Assembly (NCBI GenBank): GCA_035764005.1
Contig: DASTZZ010000124.1
Span: 62,001 to 126,000, forward strand
Length of the DNA: 64,000 bases
From: Terriglobales bacterium
GTDB taxonomy: Bacteria > Acidobacteriota > Terriglobia > Terriglobales > Acidobacteriaceae
Direction of reading: 5' to 3'
Position numbers and translations under genes: made by a program. This document shows, in pieces, positions 36,246 through 45,605 of the stretch. Under the pieces are notes generated by a model. It made no database searches. It was not told the DNA's origin and saw only the letters and a program-made list of their open reading frames with translations. How positions within the stretch are numbered: the first letter of the stretch is position 1; the number at the start of each line of letters is the position of its first letter.

Positions 36246-36953
36246 ATGAATTTGCAAACTTCTGTACTGAAATTCCGAGTCGCATGGGGCATGTTGACGC
36301 GAAGGCCGCTGCCGGTGCGACTGCGTCATGAGTTTAACCTGTGGGCGGGCAACGGGCGTGGGGAGCGGATGGAACGCGAACATCTGCCGTTTGCCGATCG
36401 AATGTTCAATGCTATCCAGTTCACACCTGACGCCCGCATCTTGGATCTCGCGTGCGGAGAAGGATGGGCCAGCCGGCTCCTTGCGGGCCGAGTTGGCCCC
36501 AGCTGTCAGATCGTTGGCATCGATATCGCCGACGGGATGATCCAGCGGGCCTCCTTGAAGAGCGCCACCTTTCCCAATCTGAGCTTTCGGTGCGGACAAG
36601 CTCACGCGTTGCCCTTTACTTCGAACTCCTTTACGAACGCGTTTTGTATCGAATCTTTTTATTACTTCGAAAACCAGGGAATGGTGCTGCGGGAGCTCAT
36701 GCGCGTACTGCAGCCGGGTCGAGAATTGTTCCTGCTGTTCTGCCTCTACAAGGAAAATCTTGGATCGCTGGAATTCCCAGATTGGGTTCGAGTACCTGTG
36801 CATCTGCGCAGCATCTCGGAGTACAAGCACATTCTCGAAACTGAAGGTTGGGAAGAGGTAAAGACGCAGGAGTTCATATCCGATACTGCATCGCCAGAGC
36901 ATCCTGGCTTCCATGATCGCGCTTTGTTCATTCGTGCTAAGAAACCGCGGTGA
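36246..36953 (+). CDS. Class I SAM-dependent methyltransferase
   Basis: 235 aa from ATG 36246; the frame open to 36192 overlaps the previous gene and the ribosome site is weak. The SAM-binding motif I ILDLACGEGWASRLLA is followed by acidic VGIDIADGMIQRA, then CGQAHALPFTSNSFT and the post-motif LRELMRVLQPGRELFLLF of Methyltransf_11 enzymes. No membrane helices. It lies between the cyclodeaminase-like and ATP-grasp genes, so the acceptor may be an amino acid or a sugar in the repeat unit. Acceptor unknown. Confidence 0.88.
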   Translation: MNLQTSVLKFRVAWGMLTRRPLPVRLRHEFNLWAGNGRGERMEREHLPFADRMFNAIQFTPDARILDLACGEGWASRLLAGRVGPSCQIVGIDIADGMIQRASLKSATFPNLSFRCGQAHALPFTSNSFTNAFCIESFYYFENQGMVLRELMRVLQPGRELFLLFCLYKENLGSLEFPDWVRVPVHLRSISEYKHILETEGWEEVKTQEFISDTASPEHPGFHDRALFIRAKKPR

Positions 36954-36956
36954 TTG

Positions 36957-38279
36957 ATGGCTCCGTCTAAAACTGAGCATTCCAGCAAGCATACGATTGC
37001 GAACATCGACAACTCCACCCCAGCGGTAGTGCTCAAGTCGGTGGCGCATGGGGGACTCGGAATTGTGCGCAGCCTGGGCCGGCTGGGAATCCCGGCGTAT
37101 ACGATCGAGGCTAGTCCTTGGACTCCGGCAATTTACTCGCGCTACAACCGGGGCGTTGTAAAGCTGGACGTCGAGACCGCACCTGCAGCCCAGGCTCTCG
37201 ATCAACTGCACGAATTCGCAGAAAGACTTGGCACGAAGTCCGTCCTTATCCCAAGCACGGATTACGCTGCCATTTTCATCGCCGATCATGCGGAAAAATT
37301 GAGGCGCTGGTTTCTCTTCCCGGAACAGTCTTCAGACCTCCTGAGCAAGCTTTACAGCAAATGGGAAATGTATCTGCTAGCGAAGCGAATTGGAGTACCG
37401 ACGGTTGAGACCCTGTTGCCGCGCACCCGGGAAGACGTGCTGCACTTTGCCCAAACAATGAGATTCCCTGTCGTCCTGAAGGCGATCGATGGAACGCGCT
37501 TGAGTCGCTACTGTGGGAAGAAGATGTTCATCGTGCATCGCATCGACGAGTTGCTCCACCTTTATGACTCGCTCGAGGATCCAGTCAGTCCAAACTTGAT
37601 TCTTCAGGAATACATTGACGGTGAAGACGACTCAGTTTGGATGTTCAATGGCTACTTCAACCAACGCTCGGAATGCATAGCTGCATTTACGGGCAAAAAG
37701 CTGCGGCAGTGCCCTGCGTTCAGTGGTTATACGTGCCTGGGTGTTTGTCTGGCAAATCCGGTGGTCCAGGAAACCGCGACTCAATTCCTGAGAGCTCTCA
37801 ACTATAACGGGCTCGTCGACATCGATTTTCGCTATGACCAACGTGACGGCCAGTACAAGATCCTCGATGTAAACCCTCGCATAGGAGCTACTTTTCAGCT
37901 GTTCACTGCCCAGAATGGGATGGACCTCGTCAGACTCTACTATCTCGACGTTACCGGACAGAGAGTACCCCCGGCGGCTATCAAGGAAGGACGAAAGTGG
38001 ATTGTTGGCGACCTCGATGTAGCTTCCTCTCTGCGTTATCTAAGGGCGGGTCGCCTCACCCTGTCGCAATGGCTGGGTTCATTGCAGCGCATCGAAGACA
38101 CTGCCTACTTCGCCGCAGATGATCCCCTTCCAGTTCTTCTTCGGGTTGCAGATGACGCTTGCGAATTCGTTCGCCGTGCCTGTAACGGGCTCCTTCGCAT
38201 TCGTCCACAATCACACCCGCACGTCGTTGCAACAGCATCGGGAACGTTGGCAGGCGATTCGGAACCGGAGGCCGCGTGA
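36957..38279 (+). CDS. ATP-grasp ligase, tandem copy 1
   Basis: 440 aa from ATG 36957 (a TTG lies one codon earlier). The preATP-grasp N-terminal domain (VVLKSVAHGGLGIVRSLGRL, SRYNRG, LIPSTDYAAIFIA) is followed by the ATP-grasp fold: PVVLKAIDGTRLSRY (phosphate-loop Lys), LILQEYIDGEDDSVWMFNGY and metal-binding ILDVNPRIGATFQL. Such enzymes join a carboxylate to an amine through an acyl phosphate. It resembles predicted ATP-dependent carboligases of polysaccharide clusters. The C-terminal 100 residues are not recognised. It is paired with the next gene (GTGA overlap). Confidence 0.87.
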   Translation: MAPSKTEHSSKHTIANIDNSTPAVVLKSVAHGGLGIVRSLGRLGIPAYTIEASPWTPAIYSRYNRGVVKLDVETAPAAQALDQLHEFAERLGTKSVLIPSTDYAAIFIADHAEKLRRWFLFPEQSSDLLSKLYSKWEMYLLAKRIGVPTVETLLPRTREDVLHFAQTMRFPVVLKAIDGTRLSRYCGKKMFIVHRIDELLHLYDSLEDPVSPNLILQEYIDGEDDSVWMFNGYFNQRSECIAAFTGKKLRQCPAFSGYTCLGVCLANPVVQETATQFLRALNYNGLVDIDFRYDQRDGQYKILDVNPRIGATFQLFTAQNGMDLVRLYYLDVTGQRVPPAAIKEGRKWIVGDLDVASSLRYLRAGRLTLSQWLGSLQRIEDTAYFAADDPLPVLLRVADDACEFVRRACNGLLRIRPQSHPHVVATASGTLAGDSEPEAA

Positions 38280-39553
38280 TCCCGAACTTGAATAACTCAA
38301 CTCCGGTGGTAATCCTGCGCTCGATTGCTTACGCGGGTCTTGGCATCGCGCGCTCACTGGGACGGCTTGGAATCCCCGTCTACACCATCGAAGGTGTACC
38401 TAATTCTCCGGTATTCAACTCGCGATATAACCGCGAACCGTTTATCTGGAGCATCGATGACAAGCCCGAACTGGAATCGATCGAGTTCCTGTGTGAGGTA
38501 AGTAAGAAGATTGATGGGAAGCCGCTCCTCATCCCAACAACCGACTACGCGGCAATGTTTGTTGCCAGAAATGCCGGACGCCTGCGCGAATGCTTCCGGT
38601 TTCCGGAACAGCCGGAAGGACTGGTCAGGTCGCTCTGCAGCAAGAAGGAAATGTATCTGCTCGCCAAGCGCATGGGGATCCCCACTCCTGAAACCGTCTT
38701 CCCTCAGAACCTGAACGACGTGAACGCATTCCTTCGTCGTGCAGTCTTTCCGGTGATGCTCAAGGCCATCGATGGCACCCGTCTGTGCGAGCAAGTAGGC
38801 AAGAAGATGTTCATCGTGAATTCCGCGCAGGAGTTGTTGGAACTTTACGGGCGAGTGGAGGACACAGCAGAACCGAATCTCATGTTGCAGGAGTACATTC
38901 CCGGCGGCGAAGACAGCGTCTGGATGTTCAATGGTTACTTCAACCAGAACTCCGACTGCCTGGCGGGATTCACCGGCAAGAAGATTCGTCAGTGTCCCGC
39001 CTACACCGGCTACACCAGCCTTGGCATCTGCGTCAGAAATGACACGGTGGATTTCCTCACGCGATCATTCATGAAAGCCATTGGATATCGCGGCGTACTC
39101 GATATTGGCTATCGTTACGACGCGCGCGACGGGCAATACAAGGTTCTCGACGTCAATCCCAGAATCGGCGCCACCTTCCGCCTTTTTGTCGGCAATAACG
39201 GACTGGATGTTGCTCGCGCTTTCTATCTCCACATGACAGCGCAGCAAGTCCCGGCTACGCACCTGTGTGAAGGGCGGAAATGGCTAGTCGAAGATCGTGA
39301 TCTGAGTTCGTCACTCCGCTACTGGCGTGATGGCAAGCTAAGCGCCCGCCAATGGCTCACATCATTTCGCGGAGTTCGCGAGACCGCATACCTGGCGGCC
39401 GACGATATGCGTCCGGTATTCGGCAGAATCAAGCGAGTGCTTGCCTCTTCCACAAGGCGCCTTTGCGTGCGTGTGTGCTCGAAACTCTTTTCCGTATCGT
39501 CCCATGCTGGGAACACTACGTCCGTCACAACCGATTCCGCCAAAGCCACATAG
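38276..39553 (+). CDS. ATP-grasp ligase, tandem copy 2
   Basis: 425 aa from GTG 38276, overlapping the stop of copy 1 by four bases. It is colinear with copy 1 throughout: SRYNRE, LIPTTDYAAMFVARNA, VMLKAIDGTRLCEQVGKKMF, SVWMFNGYFNQ, RQCPAYTGYTSLGICV, KVLDVNPRIGATFRLF. The ATP and metal sites are conserved in both, so both look active. The pair probably arose by duplication and may use different amine or acid partners. The N-terminal and C-terminal ends differ most. Confidence 0.87.
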   Translation: MIPNLNNSTPVVILRSIAYAGLGIARSLGRLGIPVYTIEGVPNSPVFNSRYNREPFIWSIDDKPELESIEFLCEVSKKIDGKPLLIPTTDYAAMFVARNAGRLRECFRFPEQPEGLVRSLCSKKEMYLLAKRMGIPTPETVFPQNLNDVNAFLRRAVFPVMLKAIDGTRLCEQVGKKMFIVNSAQELLELYGRVEDTAEPNLMLQEYIPGGEDSVWMFNGYFNQNSDCLAGFTGKKIRQCPAYTGYTSLGICVRNDTVDFLTRSFMKAIGYRGVLDIGYRYDARDGQYKVLDVNPRIGATFRLFVGNNGLDVARAFYLHMTAQQVPATHLCEGRKWLVEDRDLSSSLRYWRDGKLSARQWLTSFRGVRETAYLAADDMRPVFGRIKRVLASSTRRLCVRVCSKLFSVSSHAGNTTSVTTDSAKAT

Positions 39554-39618
39554 CTCTCAAGCGGGAGCGCTGTTTATACCTTCTGTCAAGCGGGCGCGCG
39601 CCCGCTGCGAGATCACAT

Positions 39619-40965
39619 ATGTTTGACGGTGAGACCGGATCGATAAAAGCCTTAGCGGGCAAAGGGTCGATTGCCATCATTGACCAGGCATTCATTTCAG
39701 GCTCGAATTTTCTGGTCAGTATTCTCCTGGCGCGTTGGGCTTCGCCTGAGGAATACGGGGCTTTTGCACTGGCGTTCGCGGTATTCCTCCTGCTGTCGCA
39801 ATTGCAGCAATCGGTTTTGCTCGAGCCGATGAGCGTCTTCGGAGGCGCTTATTCAGGCTCGCGGTTGAAGCGCTACTACGGCTCGCTGCTCCATATGCAG
39901 AACGGCTTGCTGGTGGCGATCACGGTGCCGCTGGCTCTGTCGGCTCTCATAACTCAGCAATTTGCGAGTGGGCAGCAGTTGGGAGCTGCTTTGTGGGGTG
40001 TCACGCTCGCCTCTCCGTTTGTGATGTCGCTATGGATGGCGCGACGCGCCTTTTACCTCGAGCATGCTCCCGGACCTGCTGCAGGTGGAGCTGTTGTGTA
40101 CACGGTGGTGACGATCGGGGGATTAATCGTTGTTCGTCGTCTGGGAGAGGTCACCTCTTTCATGGCGTTTGTCGTGATGGGAATTGCGGCTTTGATCACC
40201 ACAGCCGCAATGTTCTGGCGGTTGCGTCCGCAGTTCCATCGTGAGCCGGTGGATGCGAGCTTTCGAGTCGAATGTGGACAGCATCTGCGCTATGGAGGTT
40301 GGGCACTCGCTGGGGCTCTCGCGATGTGGGTACCGCAGAACATCTACTATGCGGTCCTAAGTGGAACTCAGGGGATCGCGGCCGCTGGAGATATTCGCGC
40401 GCTTCTGAATCTATCGCTGCCATTGCAGAGAGTCGCGCTGGCTCTAGGTCTGCTGTTACTGCCTTATACAGCTCGTATCCACTCTGAGCATGGGCAAGAA
40501 GCGGCAAAGGCATTTACTCGTAAGATCTGCTACCTGTTCGCAACTGGATCAGTGCTTTACTGGATCTTCGTGCTGGGCCTGCGCCATCAGCTTTTTCAGC
40601 TCTTGTACGCGGGCAAGTACACTTCGCTCATTTCATTGCTCCCCTGGATGGCGTTGTCTTCAGTTCTCAGCACTGTAATCTTCGCCTTGGTAATTGCATT
40701 GCGGGCCATGCGGTCTCCTGCTTCAGTTTTTTACGCTTCTGCCGCCTCCGGAGTGATTGCGATCGCAATTGGTATTCCCGCTACCTGGCTATGGGGAGTT
40801 GCCGGCGTGATCTTCAGCTTCATCATTGCGAACGTTGTCACGTTGATCGCGACCTGGTTGCTGATGAGGAGAGGAATCGAATCGACAGAGATTGCGTCTC
40901 CGGAGGAGCTTGAGCCAGCAGCCGCTTTCAGCCTGAACGCAATTCCCGATGCCAAAGCCTCTTGA
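39619..40965 (+). CDS. Polysaccharide flippase (Wzx-like)
   Basis: 448 aa from ATG 39619; the frame open to 39352 overlaps copy 2 of the ATP-grasp genes and is not protein-like there. About 12 membrane helices of the MATE/Wzx superfamily, beginning GKGSIAIIDQAFISGSNFLV then ARWASPEEYGAFALAFAV, the usual start of oligosaccharide flippases. It moves lipid-linked repeat units across the inner membrane. Its place just before the polymerase gene is the common Wzx/Wzy order. Confidence 0.9.
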   Translation: MFDGETGSIKALAGKGSIAIIDQAFISGSNFLVSILLARWASPEEYGAFALAFAVFLLLSQLQQSVLLEPMSVFGGAYSGSRLKRYYGSLLHMQNGLLVAITVPLALSALITQQFASGQQLGAALWGVTLASPFVMSLWMARRAFYLEHAPGPAAGGAVVYTVVTIGGLIVVRRLGEVTSFMAFVVMGIAALITTAAMFWRLRPQFHREPVDASFRVECGQHLRYGGWALAGALAMWVPQNIYYAVLSGTQGIAAAGDIRALLNLSLPLQRVALALGLLLLPYTARIHSEHGQEAAKAFTRKICYLFATGSVLYWIFVLGLRHQLFQLLYAGKYTSLISLLPWMALSSVLSTVIFALVIALRAMRSPASVFYASAASGVIAIAIGIPATWLWGVAGVIFSFIIANVVTLIATWLLMRRGIESTEIASPEELEPAAAFSLNAIPDAKAS

Positions 40966-40975
40966 TTAGCCAACC

Positions 40976-42469
40976 ATGCTTTTGCAAAACCCATTGAATC
41001 TTCGTTCCTCGCAAGGGTCTTTGAAGATGCTGGCGACGCTCGTCCTTGTGGGTAGCGCGACGGTATTCCTGCTGGCGGTGCTCCCTTTTTCGTCGCTCTC
41101 CGGTGCTCTGGTTTTCACTAGCGTTGTCGGAATCTGCTTTTGTATCGGATTGATCGCGTGTTTTGGTCGAATGAGATTCCGCGAAAACCTCACCTTCGTG
41201 CTTGGAATTTATTGCTGGTGGTTCATCATCATTTCCGAGCAGCTGTTCGTTCGCAAGGGACTTTCGGAATCGAGCCTCGAAGGTAGCTTTTCGAGCTCCG
41301 CTTATGGTGAGGTCTTTGTCTGGATACTACTATTTATCGTCATTTCGACCGTACTGGCGAGGCGAGGACTTACTGCAAGTGTCTTCAAGGGACAAACGAA
41401 ATGGCTGCTGATGTTCGTCGTGGTGGCTATCTTTTCCTGCGCATATTCCCCTGCTCCTCTGTTTGCTCTGGCATGGGCTTTCAAGCTGCTGGTGGCTGTG
41501 ATGATCCTCATAAGTTGCGCTGGTGAACTTAACAAAAACGGCAATCATCTGACGCTTTGGAAATCACTCTACTGGGCCTATGTAGTTCTGGTATTCGTAC
41601 CGCTGGCGAGCACCCTTACGCATCCGACAAGTATTTTCGGCTGGCGCGGATTTACAGGCGACCAACCCCCGGAGTTTCGCCTCAACACCAATATCCACCC
41701 TGTAGATCTGTCCCAGCACGCGGGCTTGCTTGTCATTCTGGGAATCACGTTGCATGCTCTGGACCGTCGGCGCGGCCGGATGGTGGTGTCTATGCTGGCA
41801 GCGGCGGTGATGCTTTTAGCTGTGGGAAAGGCTGCGATCCTGTCCTGTGTCGCCTGCACTCTGTTGTTCTTCTTATTGCAAAAACGCATCAAGACAGGCG
41901 CCGGATGGCTGCTGCTGGTAGCGACAGCGGCAATACTGGTATTTTTTCTCACGCCGATCGGTTCTTACTTTCAGGATTATGGCGAACATGAAAGAGTCGA
42001 CACGCTCACGGGTAGAACAGAATTGTGGGAGCTTGCCGTGCCGGCAATTAAGGCAAGTCCCATTCTGGGACATGGCTTCATGTCTTCGAAATTCATATCT
42101 GAATCGGTAGATCTGGATTGGGATGCCGGCCAAATGCACAACGCATTTCTCGAGGTTCTCTATAACAACGGATGTATCGGCCTATTGCTCGTACTCGCGA
42201 TGAATGCATGTATCATACGCAACCTCTGGCGTGTGCTCCGGAACAGTCACGAGCCTGGCTTGCGCACCTTGGCTTCAGGCTGTTTCGCCCTGTACAGCTT
42301 TCTACTGCTGAATGGTTTCGTCGAACCCACTTTTGGTGGACGCCCTTCCTGTGTCTTCTTAGTCTTTGGCGCATTGCTCGTGTTGAGCGAAGGCCTGCGC
42401 AAGACTGCCGTGCCCGAATCTCCAGATGTGCGTGCTGCTGTGGTTCACTACTCTCCGGTTGAGGCTTAG
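40976..42469 (+). CDS. O-antigen polymerase/ligase family protein (Wzy-like)
   Basis: 497 aa, about 12 membrane helices with a large periplasmic loop. It carries the O-antigen-ligase-type motif region LTGRTELWELAVPAIKASPI, LGHGFMSSKF and MHNAFLEVLYNNGCIGLLLVL. In a Wzx/Wzy cluster it most likely polymerises repeat units in the periplasm, though sequence alone does not separate polymerase from ligase. It starts ten bases after the flippase stop. Confidence 0.88.
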   Translation: MLLQNPLNLRSSQGSLKMLATLVLVGSATVFLLAVLPFSSLSGALVFTSVVGICFCIGLIACFGRMRFRENLTFVLGIYCWWFIIISEQLFVRKGLSESSLEGSFSSSAYGEVFVWILLFIVISTVLARRGLTASVFKGQTKWLLMFVVVAIFSCAYSPAPLFALAWAFKLLVAVMILISCAGELNKNGNHLTLWKSLYWAYVVLVFVPLASTLTHPTSIFGWRGFTGDQPPEFRLNTNIHPVDLSQHAGLLVILGITLHALDRRRGRMVVSMLAAAVMLLAVGKAAILSCVACTLLFFLLQKRIKTGAGWLLLVATAAILVFFLTPIGSYFQDYGEHERVDTLTGRTELWELAVPAIKASPILGHGFMSSKFISESVDLDWDAGQMHNAFLEVLYNNGCIGLLLVLAMNACIIRNLWRVLRNSHEPGLRTLASGCFALYSFLLLNGFVEPTFGGRPSCVFLVFGALLVLSEGLRKTAVPESPDVRAAVVHYSPVEA

Positions 42470-42475
42470 ACGATC

Positions 42476-43225
42476 GTGCCACAAACGCTGGTAACTACAA
42501 GTTGGGACGACGGGCATCCGTTGGATCTGCGCGTCGCTGAGATGCTTGTCCGTCATGGAATGACAGGTACATTTTTTGTTCCACTCCGTAATCAGACTCA
42601 TCCTCGTCTCAGTGCTGGTGATTTACGTAGTCTCTCCGACGGCGGTTTCGAGATCGGCAGCCACGGTATGCTGCACCGTAATCTGTTGGCTGTCCCGCGA
42701 AGGGAGCTTCGCTGGGAAATCGCGGATTCCAAAGTGGAACTTGAACAGCTCATCGGCCGTCGGGTACGGCTCTTTTGTTATCCCATAGGCAGATATAACT
42801 CGGAGATCACCCGTGAAGTCGAGCATGCAGGTTATGACGGTGCCCGTACAATTCGCATGCTTTACACGAAGCCGGAGTTCCACTCGCTGCATATTCCCAC
42901 GACGCTGCAGGTTTATCGCCATGCTCGTTCTGCGTATCTGAGGAATCTGTTGCGGAGAAGCGGAGTGCGCGATCTCGTCGACTACTGCGTGTCGTTCCGC
43001 AATTGCAATTCGTGGGTAGAGCTTGGATGTCGCCTCTTCGATCGTGCGCTCCGCGAAGGCGGCGTCTGGCACCTATACGGCCATTCCTGGGAGATCGACG
43101 AGCATGGCCTCTGGGGAGAGCTCGAACAGATGTTGCAATATGTCGCCGGTCGCCCCGAAGTTCGATATGTACGAACAGTCGATACTCTTTCGTCGAATTC
43201 TGTTTGCCTTCCGCAAATTGCCTGA
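42476..43225 (+). CDS. Polysaccharide deacetylase (NodB homology)
   Basis: 249 aa from GTG 42476. NodB motifs are TSWDDGHPLDL (motif 1, Asp-Asp), FEIGSHGMLHRNL (motif 2, metal His pair) and RLFCYPIGRYN (motif 3). No signal peptide or membrane anchor is evident, so it may act on lipid-linked sugars or precursors in the cytosol rather than on finished polymer. It removes N- or O-acetyl groups; the substrate is unknown. It is six bases from the polymerase gene. Confidence 0.9.
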   Translation: MPQTLVTTSWDDGHPLDLRVAEMLVRHGMTGTFFVPLRNQTHPRLSAGDLRSLSDGGFEIGSHGMLHRNLLAVPRRELRWEIADSKVELEQLIGRRVRLFCYPIGRYNSEITREVEHAGYDGARTIRMLYTKPEFHSLHIPTTLQVYRHARSAYLRNLLRRSGVRDLVDYCVSFRNCNSWVELGCRLFDRALREGGVWHLYGHSWEIDEHGLWGELEQMLQYVAGRPEVRYVRTVDTLSSNSVCLPQIA

Positions 43226-43240
43226 ATCAGCGGTCCCGAA

Positions 43241-44449
43241 GTGAAAATCCTTACCGCTCACAATTACTATCACTATCCTGGCGGCGAAGACGTCGTCTTT
43301 GCTCAGGAGAAGTCGCTACTCGAAAAGCATGGGCATCACGTCTTCAGCTACGAACGCAGCAACGATGAGTTAGAGTCCAAGGGCGCGCTGCCTCGCGTGC
43401 TGGGAGCGGCTGCGGCGGTTTGGTCGCGCACGACCTACTCTGAGTTTTCGCAGCTTTTGAGACGGCTGTCGCCCGATATCGTGCATGTACACAACACGTC
43501 TTTGGTCATATCGCCTTCTGTCTTCTGGGCGTGCAAAGACATGCAAGTTCCGGTGGTGCACACAGTGCATAACTACCGGCTGCTGTGTCCCAACACTGCG
43601 TTCTATCGCGACGGCCATCCTTGCGAGAGTTGTGCCGGAGGAAACATGTGGCATGGCATCGCGCGTGGTTGTTATCGTTCCTCGCGCCTCGCTACGAGCG
43701 TTGCCGCCTCTGCTGTTGCCTACCACTGGCATCGCGGAACGTGGACGCATGCCATCGATCGCTGCATTGCACCCAGTAATTTCTTACGCGAGAAGTTGAT
43801 CTCGGGCGGACTAGCTCCAGAGAGGATCACGGTCAAACCGCATTTCGTGGAACCCGATCCCGGAGTTATCAGTCATCGCGAGCGCTATGCCATTTTCGTC
43901 GGACGGCTCTCCCCGGAAAAGGGAATTGCAACGATTCTCAAAGCCTGGGAGCAGCTCGGAGATATTCCGTTACGAATAGTCGGTGACGGACCGGAGCGCG
44001 CCGAACTCGAAGCTGTCTGCCGAGAAAAGAAACTGAACGTGCAGTTCACCGGGAACGTTCCTCGCATGCAAGTATTTACTCATCTACAGCGCGCACGACT
44101 TCTCGTCTTTCCCAGTATTACTTACGAGAGTTTCGGAATGGGAATCATCGAAGGCTATGCGTCTGGAGTGCCTGTGGTCGCATCCGATCACGGCGCCATG
44201 CGGGAACTCGTGCAGAACGGACATACTGGCCTCCGCTTTCGACCGGCGGACGCGGATGACCTTGCCCATACGATCCGCAGTCTGTGGCCGGATGAGGAAG
44301 CGCTGGTCCGTATGGGCCGAAACGCTCGCCAGGAGTTCGAGCGCAAGTACACGGCAGAAGCAAATTATCGCGCTCTCATCGCGATCTATGAGCACGTCCT
44401 AAGCATTCGCAATTCGTCCGTTGCTGTCACCGCCCCAGCTGCCGCGTAG
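43241..44449 (+). CDS. GT4 family glycosyltransferase
   Basis: 402 aa from GTG 43241. The GT-B fold has an N-terminal acceptor domain (ILTAHNYYHYPGGEDVVFAQ, DIVHVHNTSLVISP, HTVHNYRLLCPN) and a C-terminal donor domain (IFVGRLSPEKGIATILKAWE, IVGDGPERAELEA, SITYESFGMGIIEGYASG with the EX7E motif). A Cys-rich insert (CESCAGGNMWHGIARGC) lies near residue 125 and is common in some GT4 enzymes. It adds one sugar to the lipid-linked repeat unit; donor and linkage are unknown. Confidence 0.93.
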   Translation: MKILTAHNYYHYPGGEDVVFAQEKSLLEKHGHHVFSYERSNDELESKGALPRVLGAAAAVWSRTTYSEFSQLLRRLSPDIVHVHNTSLVISPSVFWACKDMQVPVVHTVHNYRLLCPNTAFYRDGHPCESCAGGNMWHGIARGCYRSSRLATSVAASAVAYHWHRGTWTHAIDRCIAPSNFLREKLISGGLAPERITVKPHFVEPDPGVISHRERYAIFVGRLSPEKGIATILKAWEQLGDIPLRIVGDGPERAELEAVCREKKLNVQFTGNVPRMQVFTHLQRARLLVFPSITYESFGMGIIEGYASGVPVVASDHGAMRELVQNGHTGLRFRPADADDLAHTIRSLWPDEEALVRMGRNARQEFERKYTAEANYRALIAIYEHVLSIRNSSVAVTAPAAA

Positions 44450-44494
44450 CCAAGGTTTGAAAGTCATTTTCGCTAGAAGTTCAGGAGAATTCAC

Positions 44495-45571
44495 ATGAGT
44501 CTCGCAATTATCACTGGCTCTGCCGGTTTGGTGGGATCGGAGGCAGCCGCCTATTACGCTTCGCAAGGTTGGGATGTAATTGGCATCGACAATGACATGC
44601 GCAGCTACTTCTTCGGCGCCGAAGCCTCGACGCGATGGGTACGCGAGCGCCTCGAAAACAAATATCGCAACTATATCCATCGCGAGGTCGACATCCGCAA
44701 CACCGAAGAGATATCCGGAATCTTTCGCCGAGCCGGCAACGAAATCGATCTCATTATTCATGCGGCAGCGCAGCCCTCGCATGATTGGGCGGCCACCGAT
44801 CCCGTCACCGATCTCGCCGTCAACACAAATGGAACCTCCTCGTTGCTCGAGGCCACGCGTCGTTACTGCCCGGATGCCGTGTTCATTTACATGTCGACGA
44901 ACAAAGTCTACGGAGACACACCCAATTCTCTGCCTCTTATCGAGCTTGATTCGCGCTGGGAGATCAATCCATCGCATGCCTACACAGAGGGAATTCCGGA
45001 GACGATGTCGGTAGATCACACCCTGCATAGCCTGTTTGGAGTCTCGAAGCTCGCGGCAGACATGCTTGTCCAGGAATATGGCAAGTACTTTGGCATGAAG
45101 ACCGCCTGCTTTCGGGGCGGATGCCTCACCGGACCAAACCATTCCGGAACGCAACTGCACGGCTTTCTCTCCTACCTGATGAAGTGCGTCGTCTCTGGAA
45201 ACTCGTACAAAATTTTCGGCTACAAGGGAAAGCAGGTGCGCGACAACATTCACAGCGCCGACCTGATTCAGGCCTTCGACGAGTTCTATCGCGCTCCCCG
45301 CAGTGGCGAGGTTTACAACATGGGCGGCGGGCGCTTCAGCAATTGCTCCATGCTCGAAGCAATCGCAATGTGCGAAGAGATCTCAGGCGAAGAGTTAGAT
45401 TGGGAATATGTAGACACTCCGCGCAAGGGCGACCATCAATGGTGGATCAGCGACTGCTCCCGATTCCGTTCTCATTTCCCGAAATGGGAACAGGAGTACG
45501 ATGTGCGCCGCATTCTGGAAGAAATCTACGAGGCGAGTGTGGAACGCGTCCCCATGCTGCGCGCCGCTTAG
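44495..45571 (+). CDS. NAD-dependent epimerase/dehydratase resembling CDP-paratose 2-epimerase
   Basis: 358 aa, extended SDR fold. The dinucleotide site reads [20 protein letters not shown], then [17 protein letters not shown], active-site [10 protein letters not shown] and [17 protein letters not shown], like CDP-paratose/tyvelose epimerases. The catalytic YxxxK motif reads FGVSK, with Phe in place of Tyr. That may be normal for this subgroup or mean a different chemistry. It would supply a modified nucleotide sugar. ATG 44495 follows AGGAGAATTCAC. Confidence 0.88.
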   Translation: MSLAIITGSAGLVGSEAAAYYASQGWDVIGIDNDMRSYFFGAEASTRWVRERLENKYRNYIHREVDIRNTEEISGIFRRAGNEIDLIIHAAAQPSHDWAATDPVTDLAVNTNGTSSLLEATRRYCPDAVFIYMSTNKVYGDTPNSLPLIELDSRWEINPSHAYTEGIPETMSVDHTLHSLFGVSKLAADMLVQEYGKYFGMKTACFRGGCLTGPNHSGTQLHGFLSYLMKCVVSGNSYKIFGYKGKQVRDNIHSADLIQAFDEFYRAPRSGEVYNMGGGRFSNCSMLEAIAMCEEISGEELDWEYVDTPRKGDHQWWISDCSRFRSHFPKWEQEYDVRRILEEIYEASVERVPMLRAA

Positions 45572-45605
45572 TCTTCAATAACGCCCAACCATCCTGAATA
45601 ACTTC

